Part shown: piece after piece, positions 1-12,602 of the stretch | How the letters are laid out: each line of letters starts with the position of its first letter | How positions within the stretch are numbered: position 1 is the stretch's first letter | NCBI GenBank assembly: GCA_039720395.1 | Contig: CM077833.1 | Span: forward strand, 23,644,271 to 23,708,270 | Direction of reading: 5' to 3' | Origin: Liquidambar formosana | Taxonomy: Eukaryota; Streptophyta; Magnoliopsida; Saxifragales; Altingiaceae | Length of the DNA: 64,000 bases | Notes under the pieces: model-generated | What the model saw: the letters and a program-made list of their open reading frames with translations, nothing else | What the model was told of the DNA's origin: nothing | The model's database searches: none | Translations under genes and position numbers: made by a program

Positions 1-1166
1 ATCCCAATGGAAACATTTGCGATTTTGGGTAAATTGTTGTGAATAAGCCAACCCACAAAGGCTGTGCATAGGTAATAGACGTTGATGCCGATCATTGCCA
101 GCCCTAGGATCCATGAGATCACAATTATCTGCAAACATATGTAATTGGTAGATATTATTAGTCTCCAAAAAAAATTAAATAAATAAATCAAACATTAGGT
201 TTAAGTCCACCTACATATATAGAGTTCTTGTGTGGTCCCATCTTGGTGGTACTGCTACTGAATTTAAGAAGTGGGATAAGAGCAAATGGAAGTTCAAATG
301 ACAATATCATCTGCCAAAAAAAAAAAAAAAAAAAGCCATTATAATTAAGAATTAATTTGAGGAACAATTCCAATATATATATTGGACGAGTTACAAACCG
401 ATGCAATGATGATGAGTCGGCCCGACCCCGAAGATCCACCAATAACGGAGACAACGAGACTAGGCGCAATGGCTACGCACCTAGTCACGAGGTTCCTCAG
501 CCATTTCTTCATCTTAAGGTCCAAGAAACCCTTTAACATCACGCCCACCAAAATATAAGTTAGCAGACTACAGAAAATTATAAATCAAATCAATTACACA
601 AAAAATAATTTTAAAAATAATTTTAAGAATAAAAAATCATGAGAACAAGAAGTTCAATCCAAAACCTCCATGATAAATTGTCCAGCATAAGTTCCTGTGA
701 TGGCAGAGCTTTGGCCTGAGGCTAATAATGCGATGGCATAAATGGTTGAGCTGGACCATCCTAACACATTCTGCATCAAAATTGCGAGTTTTTTGCGTTA
801 GAGTTTGTGCTTATTTAAATTATGTGATTTGATTTCACAAGACATTACATATAGTGATTTGAATTACCTTGAGAAGGAATGAAGCAGAGTTAAGGGTGAG
901 ATTATTGCATCGATCAAAGTTGTCTTGTGAAATGGTTTGTAGCTGAGCAAATAGTGCTCGATACAGAGACAATTGCAACATTGATAAAAAATGCTATGAG
1001 CAGTGCAAGTCCGCTTTCCATCAGATAAAATCGACATGCATCCTTGTAATAATTAAGAGAGTGAATTTCACACATATGCATGCCCACAAATAAATTACCA
1101 AAAATTTAGCTTAGAAAACACATCCTCTTGCTTGTATTAAAAATATAGTTTTATTATTAATAAGAT

Positions 1167-1310
1167 GGGTCAAATTCCCCCCTCCCGATTAGAGGGGAAT
1201 TACAGCTTAGTCCAGCTACATGTAGATAATTACAGTTCAATACAACTAACTATTAACTTCTCAGTAAATGACTATTAACTTAATTAAGAATGACTACAAC
1301 TGTAATCATT
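1167..1310. repeat. MITE-like segment in NRAMP intron 8
   Basis: The interior, around AGTAAATGACTATTAACTT, closely matches the hairpin element at 46393-46549 in RFC4 intron 8 and the equivalent intron positions in units B (about 19760-19880) and C (about 28815-28935). It looks like an old MITE that was present before the NRAMP units were duplicated. Its ends are worn (runs of C and G near 1178 and 1193). Confidence 0.45.
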
Positions 1311-1804
1311 GGACCGTCGTCTTACATTAATGCCGTGGAGAGATTGGGGCATCTTTCTAGAGAGAACGAGAGCCGAGTGGAGAAAGAGGTTGTGCCTGCA
1401 GAGAAAGCCAAGCGAGCAAATAATAAAGTCACGATACAATTTTAAAAATTCCTAAAGTGATCGACTATCTGTTTACCAATAACCATAGGTCTCAATTAAA
1501 GGATATTACGAAAAAATATAAAATGTACAAATTTTTTACTTAAATTTACTTGTCCAAATGGCATAACACCACAACAATTCATTATGAACCGTATCTTTTC
1601 AATGAAACTATTAATTCAATTGGTTAGTCTAATTCTCATTTGGGCAAATTGAAATCCCAGATTATGAACAGTTATCACTTGAGATTTCATTTCCGACAAT
1701 TCATTATGAACATTTATCTTTTCAATGAAGGATTAGGACTTTTTATTTTTAATTTTTTAATTTTATTTTTTATACCCAGTAATAACAGGTCAAAGTCCAA
1801 TAAG

Positions 1805-2900
1805 GGGTCTGTTCGTTTGACAAGAATTGGGGGGTGGGAGTTGCAAATTCTCAGGAATTAATAAAAACTGGGTTGTTCGTTTCACTTAAATCATAGGATT
1901 TTAATTTCCCATGAAATCTCAATTCTTGTAATTCATGGGAGTTGAAAATCCTGTTAAAATACGCAGGAATTAGAAACTCCCACACGTTATTCTCTGCAAC
2001 CCAAACTCATTCTCTAGAACTTCACTCCAAATCCTCTTCTTTTCTCTTTACAAAACAGAGCATGTAAGCATATTTGGCAAAGCAACGTCGAATGCTGATA
2101 AGAGTTCTGGCATGGACGCCTCTAAATCACCCCCACAAATCTTCCCTTGTTTTGCCTCGATCCTTTTGTCAATAAATTTAAAAAAAAAATAAAATAAAAT
2201 AAAATAAAATAAAATAAAAAAGATCTTCTCTTGTTCTACCTTCGATTCAATAACCATGGTTGAACAATTGAACCTACACAATATATATAAATATATACAT
2301 GGAGGTATACTGGTGTTGATTACTGCTCTGTTGGATTGAGTTAATTGACAAGATTTACTGCTACCCCACCAAATGGAATGGGTAGGAATGCTTGGCAAGA
2401 TCTACTGCTACCCCAAAAAATGGAACGGGTTAAACTCCAATCTTGGCTCACATTCTCAACTTGAACTCAGATCATGAATTCAGATTTATATATTTATATA
2501 TATGTGTGTGTGTTTTTATAAAATTATGTCACAGGTCTTTGATTTTGAACTTAGATTTTTTTTTTTTTTTTTTTTAATACCCAAGCAATGTTTCACCAAC
2601 GATTACCCACATCACCTACTTTCTTCTTCTTCAGCAAACTTCAAAGTCATATTACTTCGTGACTGTAACTCTTTGGATCTGATTTCATTTTTTTAAAAAA
2701 AGTTATTTTATTTTATTTTAAATAAAAAAAGAAAGAAAAAAAAAAAGCACAAATTCCTTTGAAAAGTCCTTTTTGTAAACTGAACAACCAAAATTCTAAC
2801 TTTCAAGGTTGAAACTCTCAAGATTGTAACTCTTGAGAGTTTCAACTCTCTAGAATTTCAAAGTCTCGAGAGTTTCGTTTCCTATAAAACGAACAGACCC
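1805..2900. mobile_element. Non-autonomous DNA transposon in NRAMP unit A intron 7
   Basis: The left end reads GGGTCTGTTCGTTTGAC and the right end reads AAACGAACAGACCC, an inverted pair enclosing about 1.1 kb. Inner copies of similar ends (near 1869 and 2778) and repeated segments such as CTCTCAAGATTGTAACTCTTG give it a nested, foldback look. It has no transposase ORF. The corresponding introns of units B and C lack it. It contains a (TAAAA)n run near 2190-2220 and long T runs. The target duplication is not clear, so I leave the superfamily open. Confidence 0.65.
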
Positions 2901-5165
2901 TAGGTGGCATTAAGGGAGAATAGTGAAAGTTGAACACAAGACTTCTTACTTGGCAGTTGGCAAGACGCCCTAGGTCCAGTACCCCTCAAGATTTGGACAA
3001 ATTATGAGTTATAAATATAGCATTACTCTTAAAGTCTTAATTAAATCAAGCAATATGAGGATAAGAACGTACGGCATGATAAGGGCACCCAAAAGGGCAA
3101 TGGCATCTCCAGTTGCACTTTGTCCAGAGAGCTTGGGAATAAACATGCCCTTGAGCACACCAGATGCAGGAGGCTTTACATAACTCATTTCCCCAAAATA
3201 ACATCCAGCCAATATGAACACCAGCACTGCTATCAACAATTCCAGCTTCCTCACCTAGGCCACCATAATATAATCATCTATATATTTTAGTGAGATATTT
3301 TAAGTTGTATTTTCTGAGAACACTTAGGATTAGGCCACGTGTGGTGTACCAATGTTAGTTTAGGTACTTCTGATCAATTATACCCATCAATTTTTTCAAA
3401 TAACATTCACCCATTCTTGGTCGTGAATCCGTACTTTAATATTGTACTTGCAATTAATTTTTAAATTTAATTGTGCTTTTATTAAACAAAAAAAAAAAAA
3501 AAATTTAATAACAAATTTACCCCGTATTTCTGCAGGCCAAGAAGAAGGAGAGTGCTGAAACCAGTGCAAAGAACTCCAGCCCATAGTGGTATATGGAACA
3601 GTATATTTAGCGCAAAGGCTGTCCCAATTACTGCCACAAATAAAATTGAAAACAAGTTATAAATTAACATATATATATAATTAAGCTTTTTTTTTTTTTT
3701 TTTTTTTTTTTGCCTGTGGTAAAATTTTATAAATGCATGTTTGTTAATTTCACAAGAAGTGGACATTAATCAGAATTAAGTCAGCAGCTTTAATTTTAAG
3801 TTAATAAGAAATCTGCCTTCAGGAATATCGGCCGCTATGACTGCAAGCTCTGCCAGCAACCATAGGCAATACTTCACATATTTCGGATACTCAGCCTTGC
3901 ATAGCTCTGATAGATGCTTGCCTGGAAAATTGAAGGAATAAAAAAAACATTAAAATTAAATAAATCGAGGAACAACATCAATATTAAGCATTGTTAATTT
4001 GTAATGTTGATAATTTTGAGCTGGCTAAGTACTATTGTTTTATTCATGTCTTACCAGTGCTTACACCAAGATTTGCAGTGAGCGACTGGATTATGAGAGC
4101 AAAAACCAATCCGACGTAGGACTACCCACAATAACTGATAATAACAAATATATGACATGGTTACTGGTTAGTTCAATTCTAGTCTTTTGCATGCTAATTT
4201 TCTTATAAATATTTAAAAATGAAGATTATATGTATGGTCTAGCCAGCCTCTCATTTTTTATTATTAAATGAGTCTGGCTAACATGACGGTCATCCGAACT
4301 TGTAGACACATATCCAATTTGTGGATGCTGTGTGTTTTTACAGATGCTTGTTTGAGTGTCATATAGTTATTAAGTCTTTTCCTAGCTTATTGGATTAATC
4401 CGCCTACTTATTCTTCAATAGATTTAAAGCAACAAATGTTCAATTATCTATTAATTACTAATTTATCATATCATACATATCACTCAGTTCAACAATTTCT
4501 TTGACATTTTTCATTGCATATATTACCTCAAATCCGTGATTAGCTCCTGCTTGCAAATCAGTTTCCACTGTTGCAAGATACCATGAAATTTTTTTAATTA
4601 AGTCAACACCCACACATACATATAAACACAAATATATGTATATAAGATTTTTAGGTAAACACGTGCTAATTTTCTCACATCAATACAATATATTGGGAGG
4701 TTGTACCCTATGCATGTGTGGGTAGTACAGTACAATCTATCTATGCATGGGGTATAACCTATAATATTGCATGGTGCTGATATAAGAAAATTAATTAGCA
4801 TGTACTTACATAAGAGAGATAGAGAGAGGCTTACAGTTTCCAGGATCGATATAAGCCATTGAGACAAGAAAACCAGAGCCTAGATATGACAAAAACTTTC
4901 TCCACCCGGGTTTCTAATTAGAAAAATAAATAAATAAATAAAAAATCATTAGAATACGTGGAAGACACCCATAAGTTGATCTTCACATGTCTAGCAATAC
5001 ATAAAAACTGAGAATCCAAACTCTAAAAGCATGTCGATCATGAAGAGAATTGAAGGACCTGTTGATTGGGCGGTGGGGATACATCCACACACACTAAGCG
5101 GTTGCTCCCTCCAAGCCTTGGTGGTAGAGCACTACCACTCATTTCTTGTTCCTGCTGTAGGCTCC

Positions 5166-5169
<4 letters not shown>

Positions 5170-5212
<43 letters not shown>
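5170..5212. repeat. (CT)n microsatellite in NRAMP unit A 5'UTR
   Basis: A pure CT run on the plus strand, GA in the transcript, lies directly against the start codon of the NRAMP copy. The same tract sits at the same place in units B and C. GA tracts in 5'UTRs are known binding sites for plant BPC/GAGA-binding proteins; a regulatory role here is inference. Confidence 0.9.
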
Positions 5213-5217
<5 letters not shown>

Positions 5218-5248
5218 CAACTCAAATGACTTGGTTAATTATCTCTTG

Positions 5249-5256
5249 TATTTATA
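5249..5256 (-). promoter_or_regulatory. TATA box of NRAMP unit A
   Basis: TATAAATA on the minus strand, about 80 bases upstream of the ATG at 5169. The same box and the bases around it recur upstream of the NRAMP starts in units B and C, so it is probably the core promoter. Confidence 0.6.
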
Positions 5257-5259
5257 GTA

Positions 5260-8200
5260 CATGAAGGGTGAACTCATGAAACTTACTGTGTCCTACTCAC
5301 CCAAATGGCTGCTACTCGGTGCAATGGCGACAGTTCACTATTCAATAAGAAAGACCAATTATAATAATTAAAGTAACATTGACACATGAAATTAACTCTA
5401 GAAAATACAGAAATAATGTTTCTAAGTATATTGAAAAATCTAGTTTAAAACCACTTATTTGCTAGTAGCTTCAGTGTAGGATTCGCAAACAACACCTAAT
5501 AAATTACTGATTGCCAAGAGAGTATTTTTCTTTTATTAACTTTATGCAAGCAAAGTTTCTCACGAGTCACGACCAATGGGCAGAGGCATTTTGTAAAGCA
5601 CTGCATATATGTATATATATATATTAATGACTGGTTGCCAAATTTGTATGGGTTTTTGGTCTTTCCCCTAAATTAAAAGGGATCATTTTCTTTACAATTT
5701 CTTTTCTAGAAATAAAATTTTTGTGTTTCCTCTCTATCAATCTATCGTTGGACAATTTCTTTATTTATTTTATTTTTTTTTCCTAAATGCACTATTTTAA
5801 AGGATTTTCAGACTAAGAGTAAAGAAAAATGTAAATTGCAAGAAAATCTCCAAAATATTATGGGTCCGGGGAGTGGGAAATTTTGAAAACAAATAATAAG
5901 AGATATGGAAATACGAATAATAGGAGTGCAAAGAGCAGTAACAATCCCCCCCCCCCCCCAAAAAAAAAAGTTTCCTTTTTTATTTTAAGAAGAGAAAATT
6001 GAGTTGTTTATTGACCTCTCTCACAAACTTATCACTTCTATTAATTTATTGAACAATAGTTTAAAATTGTTGGTGGATGGATGACTGCATTAAGCAAAAT
6101 CTAATTATGTAATGGATCCCAACTTAAACACTTTTTCCAGGTTTGTTTAGGCAAAGATACGTATGTACCACATAATTAGTAGTTTTCATGGGATTTAATT
6201 TTGGACACTTAACTTATGCTTTCTTATGAGCTTATCACAATATTTGAATTTGGATAGCGAATCAAAAATAAATTCAATATGAAGATATCCTCTCATTTGA
6301 GATCATGAATTCAGTATTGTTCCTAACATGTATCTACTCTAGCTTGTTGTGTTAGAATTTCTTCTTGTATAGTACATGCAAACATAGTTCATAATATTAT
6401 GGTGTGCGAAAAACCGATTTAGTAAAAATGTCCGATTATAGGAAGAATGACCTTATTGAATTCAATGGATGGTAAGTGATCGATCCCCTCCCCTTTTGGT
6501 CACAAAGTTTTTTTGCACCTTATTGCCTAAGTACGGAGTTTCCTATTTCGTGAGGAGTTTCTTTTTGTTTTTCTATATATATGAGTGAGATCGAGTAGGG
6601 ACCATTAATTGCAATCTACCTATTGAGATTGAACAACCATTAGAGATGAGAGAGTAGGAAAGCCATCTTCTTACTGCAAGAAGTTCAAGTTCACCATATG
6701 CATCCTAAATGATCATAATTAATTGATAAATCAACTTTATGCATCAATTCCTTTTATTATCAAGTGCACTTAATGTAATTTTGCATTAAATGCATTCCAA
6801 AACTATTAACCGCAACTCATATGTTTTGAAACCAACCGCGCGTTGGATTAAATATATTCTTCTCATATACTGCGATTCACACCAAAAATCAAGTAATTCC
6901 GAGATCAATTACTATTCGATCCAAAATTTATATTTTTCAATCAATAACAATCACTCATTTATGGACATTTATGGATGAGACGGTTCTTAATCTCGGATCA
7001 ATATGATTTTACGACTGCTAGTTGTTGCCACCATTGTCATTACCACCATTACTATCACCGCTTAATGCCATCACCTTTATGATATTGATGGCACGCCTTA
7101 GACAACCATCACCATGACCACTATTGCCAACTACCTTCTTTAACACCACCAAAGACTAATCGGTATCACCACCATCACCACAACGTTGTTGGTGTTATCA
7201 TTGTCTCTATGACTACCACCAATTGACCTCTAACGCTATACTAGTGATGCTTATTTAACATTCATGAAAATTACGTCTAATCGGTGAGGACAAAAAAGAA
7301 AAAAAGAAGAAAAATTTGACAAATGTGAAACTCAAAATATAACAAATCTATATGATAAATATTATAAGATAATCAATCATATATGCATAAAGTAATTAAC
7401 AACAAAAATTCTAAAATAAATATAAACTACATGCTAGTAACGCATGTCGATCACGTGATAGTCTATTATAAAAGAAATTGTGTTCTGAAAGAGAAAGAGA
7501 AAAAAAAAAAAAAAAAAAAATTCCCAACACTGCAGCCATAGTACCACTGGTCCACTACCATGGATTATCATATCAACCAGTCTCCTCCAACCTATCACCT
7601 CCATCCCAACATCATATAGTAATGGTAGAACAATCTACACAAGCCGTCACCACCGCTATCGCTACCAAATTGCTGTTATATCAACCATAGTTGATGGATG
7701 AATTGGACCACCGATAAGGCTGTAACACGCCAGCACCGGCCACCACCAAAAATACCACTGGTTGTCGATCAATTTCAACCTCAGCTCACATCCCAATCCC
7801 CAACCCTCATCACCACTTCTGCATGCGACAAGTCCATAGACAGCAGCCCGCCACTGACCCAATTGCGGGCAAGTTAATTAATTTTGCTCACGGTAATTGC
7901 AATAATTTTGTCAAACTTAGATTTAATTAAACTCGGCCGCTTGTGCAGTTGTGCACATTCCTTTCTTTCTTTCTTTTTTTTATTGCCTTCTCTGAATCCA
8001 ATTTCAATATTAAATTCATGAAATAGATCTATAAGGCTCTATTTGGTTTGCGGATTTTATCAATGAAAGAAAAATAAAATATAAGGAATTCTACTTTTTT
8101 TTATTTGGTTCCAATGAAAAACTAGAAGAAAAAGAAGAATTAAAGTAATTTCGACTTGATATGATTTTATATTTTCTTTTCATTTTCTTCTCTCCTCATT

Positions 8201-9388
8201 TTTTTTTCATTCCTTTTTTTTTCTTTGGTAGAATTCATGAACTAAATAGAGGGTAAATGTTTGAAACTCTATTGGCCGGACTTGTGACCCAATAGTACGT
8301 GCATAAAGAAAATGTGGTTAATTTTATATTCCACTCTATTGAATAGAAATTAAGTGTACACACACCCGTCGATTAGCTTTTAAAAAGTGCAAGCCCAATG
8401 ATCCCATGCATCCTAGATTTGTTCATATATTCTAGATGGTTGTTGATATATTGTATCAAGGCCTTCGGTAAAGTCACAACTCACAACCCACTCCTGATAA
8501 ATCATAACAAATATTAATATTAATTTAAATCTAGTGGCTGACCTTTTGTGATCTTCCTCAGGACCATTGTCCCATTGAGATTTGGACCAAATATATATGT
8601 GGCATAAAAGTCCACTTGGCCGGTAGGACATGCCGATTTGGAAACGTACAGAAATCCCTTTAAGATGTAGCATGGTTTTTAAATGGGGAAAATAGCAATT
8701 ACTCTTGATAGGGGATTGCTTTTAACAATAAAACCACTGTAAGAATTTTTAATTTCAAAACCCCTTAGTTTAATAGTTTTATTAGTTGTAAGGAAAATTT
8801 TTTTTTGAAAATCCTCACTTTACCCTTTAAAAGGTCATAAACTGATTTTAAAAAACGAGGGTTTGGTTTTCATGGAAACTCATCAAGGCCGACTACCAAC
8901 GATGGTGACATCGACGAATCTCTTCCTCCGATGGCCAACAGCGACACCCCCCTCTCCGACTATTGTAGTGGTGAAGGCTTTTCTCTAGCATGGATGTTCT
9001 TCTCCGACATCGACAGTAGCTTTTTCTCCAACTGCTCTTCATCAAAACCATGACCAGGACCTTAATTATCTTTTTTCCTTTCTTTCTTTTTTTGTGATTG
9101 AGGAAAATCATTTTTGTTGGTGATGATAGTCGGAAAACGACGACTATGCGGTCCCCTATACATGGAAGGCAAATGGCATCCAAACGTCCAATGATGTGTG
9201 ACCCATCATGCAGCTCCCTAACTCCAAGAACTCTGTATTTAGAGTACCTTTCATGAGTTTTAAAACCAAAAAATGACTATTCTTTAGACCAACGTACCCC
9301 GTTTCTATAATATCTCACTTCTATTTGTCAACTCTAATTTGTTTATCTATCCATTCCCCATTTATTCGGAACTCTATCTGGTATTATA
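5260..9388. other. Unit A upstream flank, no gene seen
   Basis: Three stretches match the flank of unit C: about 5260-6090 with 32030-32945, 6505-6580 with 32975-33045, and 9085-9380 with 34715-35005. Between them the two units differ. 7020-7260 and 7530-7860 are CCA/CAC-rich low-complexity DNA, and 8030-8270 begins and ends like a worn MITE (GGCTCTATTTGGTTTG ... AACTAAATAGAGGG). No exon-like ORF or splice structure is seen. Confidence 0.6.
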
Positions 9389-11639
9389 TCTATACTACAT
9401 ATAAAAAGATGAATGTGAGAAAAACTTTTGATTAACTAATATACCCTTATTTTAATTTTTAAATACATAACCACCCACCCTTTTGCATATATAGGAAATA
9501 TAGTAATATGGAAACTATAATTTTAAAACACATACCTTAATATATAAAACACAAATAGAAATTCAAAGGAAACAGAAACTATAATTCCTCTTAAATACAC
9601 AACTACCCACCCTTCTGCATATATAGGAAATATAGTAATATGAAAACTATAATTCTAAAACACATACCTTAATATAGGTTGCTTTTAACAATTCCCATGC
9701 ATCATTATTCTATATTAATTAATACCTTTTCATTTCTATTTCCATACTTTGCCCCATTTTAACCCATCTGAATGCCCCAATTCTCGATCGGTTGCTTCAT
9801 CTATTTTATTTCAATAATTCTATTAACGCGGCTGGTGGTGATGTTTTTTTTAGACGTTTTAATGAGGTTCATACATGTGCATATGCTTTAAAAATAGAGG
9901 TAAGGATCAGTCGCTTGCTTCCAATAGTTTTTTTTTATTTTTTTTGAGTGAATCTCCCCAATAGGATTCATGTAGGAGGGAATAAATTTTTATTGAATCG
10001 AGTTCAGTTGAGTTTTCAATATCCCCATTGTGATTTAGAGAAAATTTGAAGCATAAGGTAAGTGATTTTTTTCTTCTTTTTTGAGTGTCTAAGTGATTTT
10101 CTATTGATTTATTTATGTAATTATGAATGCACCATGAATTTAAGTGCACTATCTCTTTTTGATACAAAAAAAAAAAAAAAAAAGTTTCAATTTCTTTGAG
10201 AGTTTTGAGTCTTGACTCTTTGTTGTAGGTTATATTATTAATTCTAGCTACACCACAAACTAATTGAAATGATCGATATATAGGAAAAAAAAATTATCAA
10301 TATAAAGTCAAAGATTACATAACATTCACCCAACTACGCACATAAATATATTTGAACTAAGAAACACATAAGTGTTCTATATCAATACTACCTATAAAAA
10401 GATGAATGTGAGAAAAACTTTTGATTGACTAATCTACGCTTATTTTAATTTTTAAATACATAACTAATCTTTTGCATATATAGGAAATATAGCAATATAA
10501 AACACATACCTTAATAAGAATTCTAAGGAAATTATAATTCGTATAATAATTAAATAAAACCAATCCTAAATAGGAATTCTAAAAAAATGGAAACTATAAT
10601 TCGTAAAACCCTAACAATGTTAACATATAAATACAAATAGAAACATATTATAAAATTATAAAACCCTAACACATGAAAGAACAACTACTGCTTCCTTCTT
10701 CTACGTCTTCTATGTGCCTTCATTGCGTCTCCTTTCTTCTGGTGCTTTGTCTGGTATGTAGTTTTCGATAAACTTGACTCATATATACAAATTATGTTAA
10801 AACATTTAAATTTCTGCCTACATAAACATTTAAATCTCTACTTGCATTGCATGATTAGACTTTTAAATCTCTATTTGAATTGCAAAATTAGTAAGAAAAA
10901 GAAAAGTATCAAAGATGAATCAGTTGAATGAAAATAAAAAGACGCATGCTTAAACAAAAACAAATGAAAACCTAGATTAAGAAGCCAAAAAAAAAAAAAA
11001 AAAATTGAATTGCATAAGTAAAGTTTTGAATAGTACATATAATCTTTGATTATTTTTTAAGGATTCGCATATCAGAAAAAACTTGAATTGTATTATTGAA
11101 CATTTAAATTGCTGTTGTTTCATAATTTTTATATTTTGTTAAGAATTCATATATAATCTCTGATTTTTGAAAATAATCAAGTCAAATTATCAAGAAAAAG
11201 AAGAGAATCAAAGATGTTTCAATTGAAAGAAAATTAAAAAAGAAACAAGCTTGAAAAAAAACAAAACAAAACCCCCCAAAAGAAAAAAATCCATTAACGA
11301 ATGCACAAGAAAAAAAGAAAATAAAAAGGAAAGGTCTAATGAACCACCAAAAAACCATATCAAATTGTGAGGTTTATGAAACTTTGCAATATCTACCCGG
11401 AAACCCAAAATACCAAATTAAACAAAACAAAACCAAAATGAACAAAAATGAAAGAAAATAACTTAGATCACAACCACCAAAAAGAACAAAAAGAAAAGAA
11501 AATAACTTAGATCACAACCCAAAAAAAAAAAAAAAAGTTCAAAATCTTTTTCTTTTTTTTTTTTTAATGTACAGGCCCAAAAAAATAAAATCACAAGTAG
11601 TGATCCACCATGCATCGACGAAGAAAATATATATATATA

Positions 11640-12090
11640 GCCTATCTTTACGGGATGAAGGGAGTATTATTTTTTAATGAAAAATCAATGGTCCTTGAGT
11701 TTATTAATCGGTCACTTTAAGGTTTGCAGAAGTCTTTGGTTCCAGACCCTTCGTAAGTTATGTGTGTTCTCCTATCGTTTCCCAAATAAAAAAATCATCA
11801 AAAACTAATTTACCCATAAATAAAATGGGAACATCCTGATCCTATAAATACTAGATTTTTAAAAGGAAAAAAAAATCCTAAACATGTATATATTAGGAAT
11901 ATTATTATTTCAATCAAACATCAATAGAAGTTCTGGATTTGCGTAAGTCTTGGTTTCGATCCCGCGTGGAGTATCTATTTTCTCCTATATTTTTCCAATA
12001 CATATATATCAAAGATTACTTTACTTATAAATAAAATGAGAACCTCCCAATCCCATAAATACTAGATTTTTTAAAGGTGGTAGTGTAGGT
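11640..12090. repeat. Two diverged direct repeats inside the Helitron region
   Basis: About 11650-11865 and 11895-12080 share the same order of motifs: AATCAA(T/C), then GTAAGT(C)T, then a block AATAAAATG(G/A)GAAC, ending in CATAAATACTAGATTTTT or close to it. The second copy contains GGTTTCGATCCCGCG, which resembles a tRNA B box, so a SINE origin is possible. Confidence 0.35.
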
Positions 12091-12602
12091 CTTATTAGGA
12101 ACTTGAGTTAACTTCTGTGGCATGAATCTATGGAAGGGGTATAGATTGTAATACATCATAATAAATAAATAAAAAGGATGGCATGTCCGCAGGATTTGCA
12201 AAGCCGCGCAAGTTTTGGTTTTGATTTTTGTAAAACTAATGTACTAATAATTTGCTATTAAAATTTTCAACTATGGCGTTAATATGTTTTAATTGGAGAA
12301 AGAGACAAAAAGTGAAAGAGAGAGCCTTTTGTTTCAGCATTGAAAGTTTCACAAAATCTTCAAAGAACCTATGTATAATGAAGTTTTAAAGATAATTTTA
12401 ACCACTATGATTTGGGAAAGATAAATGAAAAAAAAAAAATAGTAATCATCTCAAAAGAAGTAAAGGATTGAGTGATTAAAGTGCTTTTCATCTTATGCAA
12501 AGGTACGATAAAATTATTAAATTAAAAAAATTATTATTATTATTGAAAAAAATAATTTAACTCAAAAAAATTCACGTGCAACGTACGTGTGCACCAACCA
12601 GT

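Larger units (their letters stand above)
1..5169 (-). pseudogene. NRAMP metal transporter, unit A copy (frameshifted, 3' end outside window)
   Basis: This is an NRAMP-family divalent metal transporter of the plant NRAMP1/6 type, a multi-pass membrane protein that co-transports Mn/Fe with protons. Exons in transcription order: 5169-5059, 4913-4835, 4567-4527, 4134-4055, 3921-3817, 3630-3521, 3254-3073, 1395-1326, 1042-868, 770-666, 530-399, 310-215, and 128 to the window edge. Splice sites and phases match the intact unit C copy exon for exon. The DPGN motif is in exon 2, MPHN across exons 7/8, and the GQSS...GTYAGQF signature in exon 10. Exon 4 is 80 nt instead of 79 (extra base near 4115) and exon 9 is 175 instead of 174 (extra base near 940), so the reading frame is broken twice. 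Exon 1 lacks 15 codons found in unit C, and exon 2 reads GSG where the family has GPG. I call it a recent pseudogene; sequencing error at both indels is the alternative. Confidence 0.85.

Noticed and set aside
5031..5264. Ser/Leu-repeat ORFs across the CT run
   Set aside because: The plus-strand frames only translate the microsatellite and the complement of NRAMP exon 1.
7020..7860. CCA/CAC-rich ORFs looking like Thr/His/Pro-rich proteins
   Set aside because: Low complexity, no start context, no splice structure and no counterpart in unit C.
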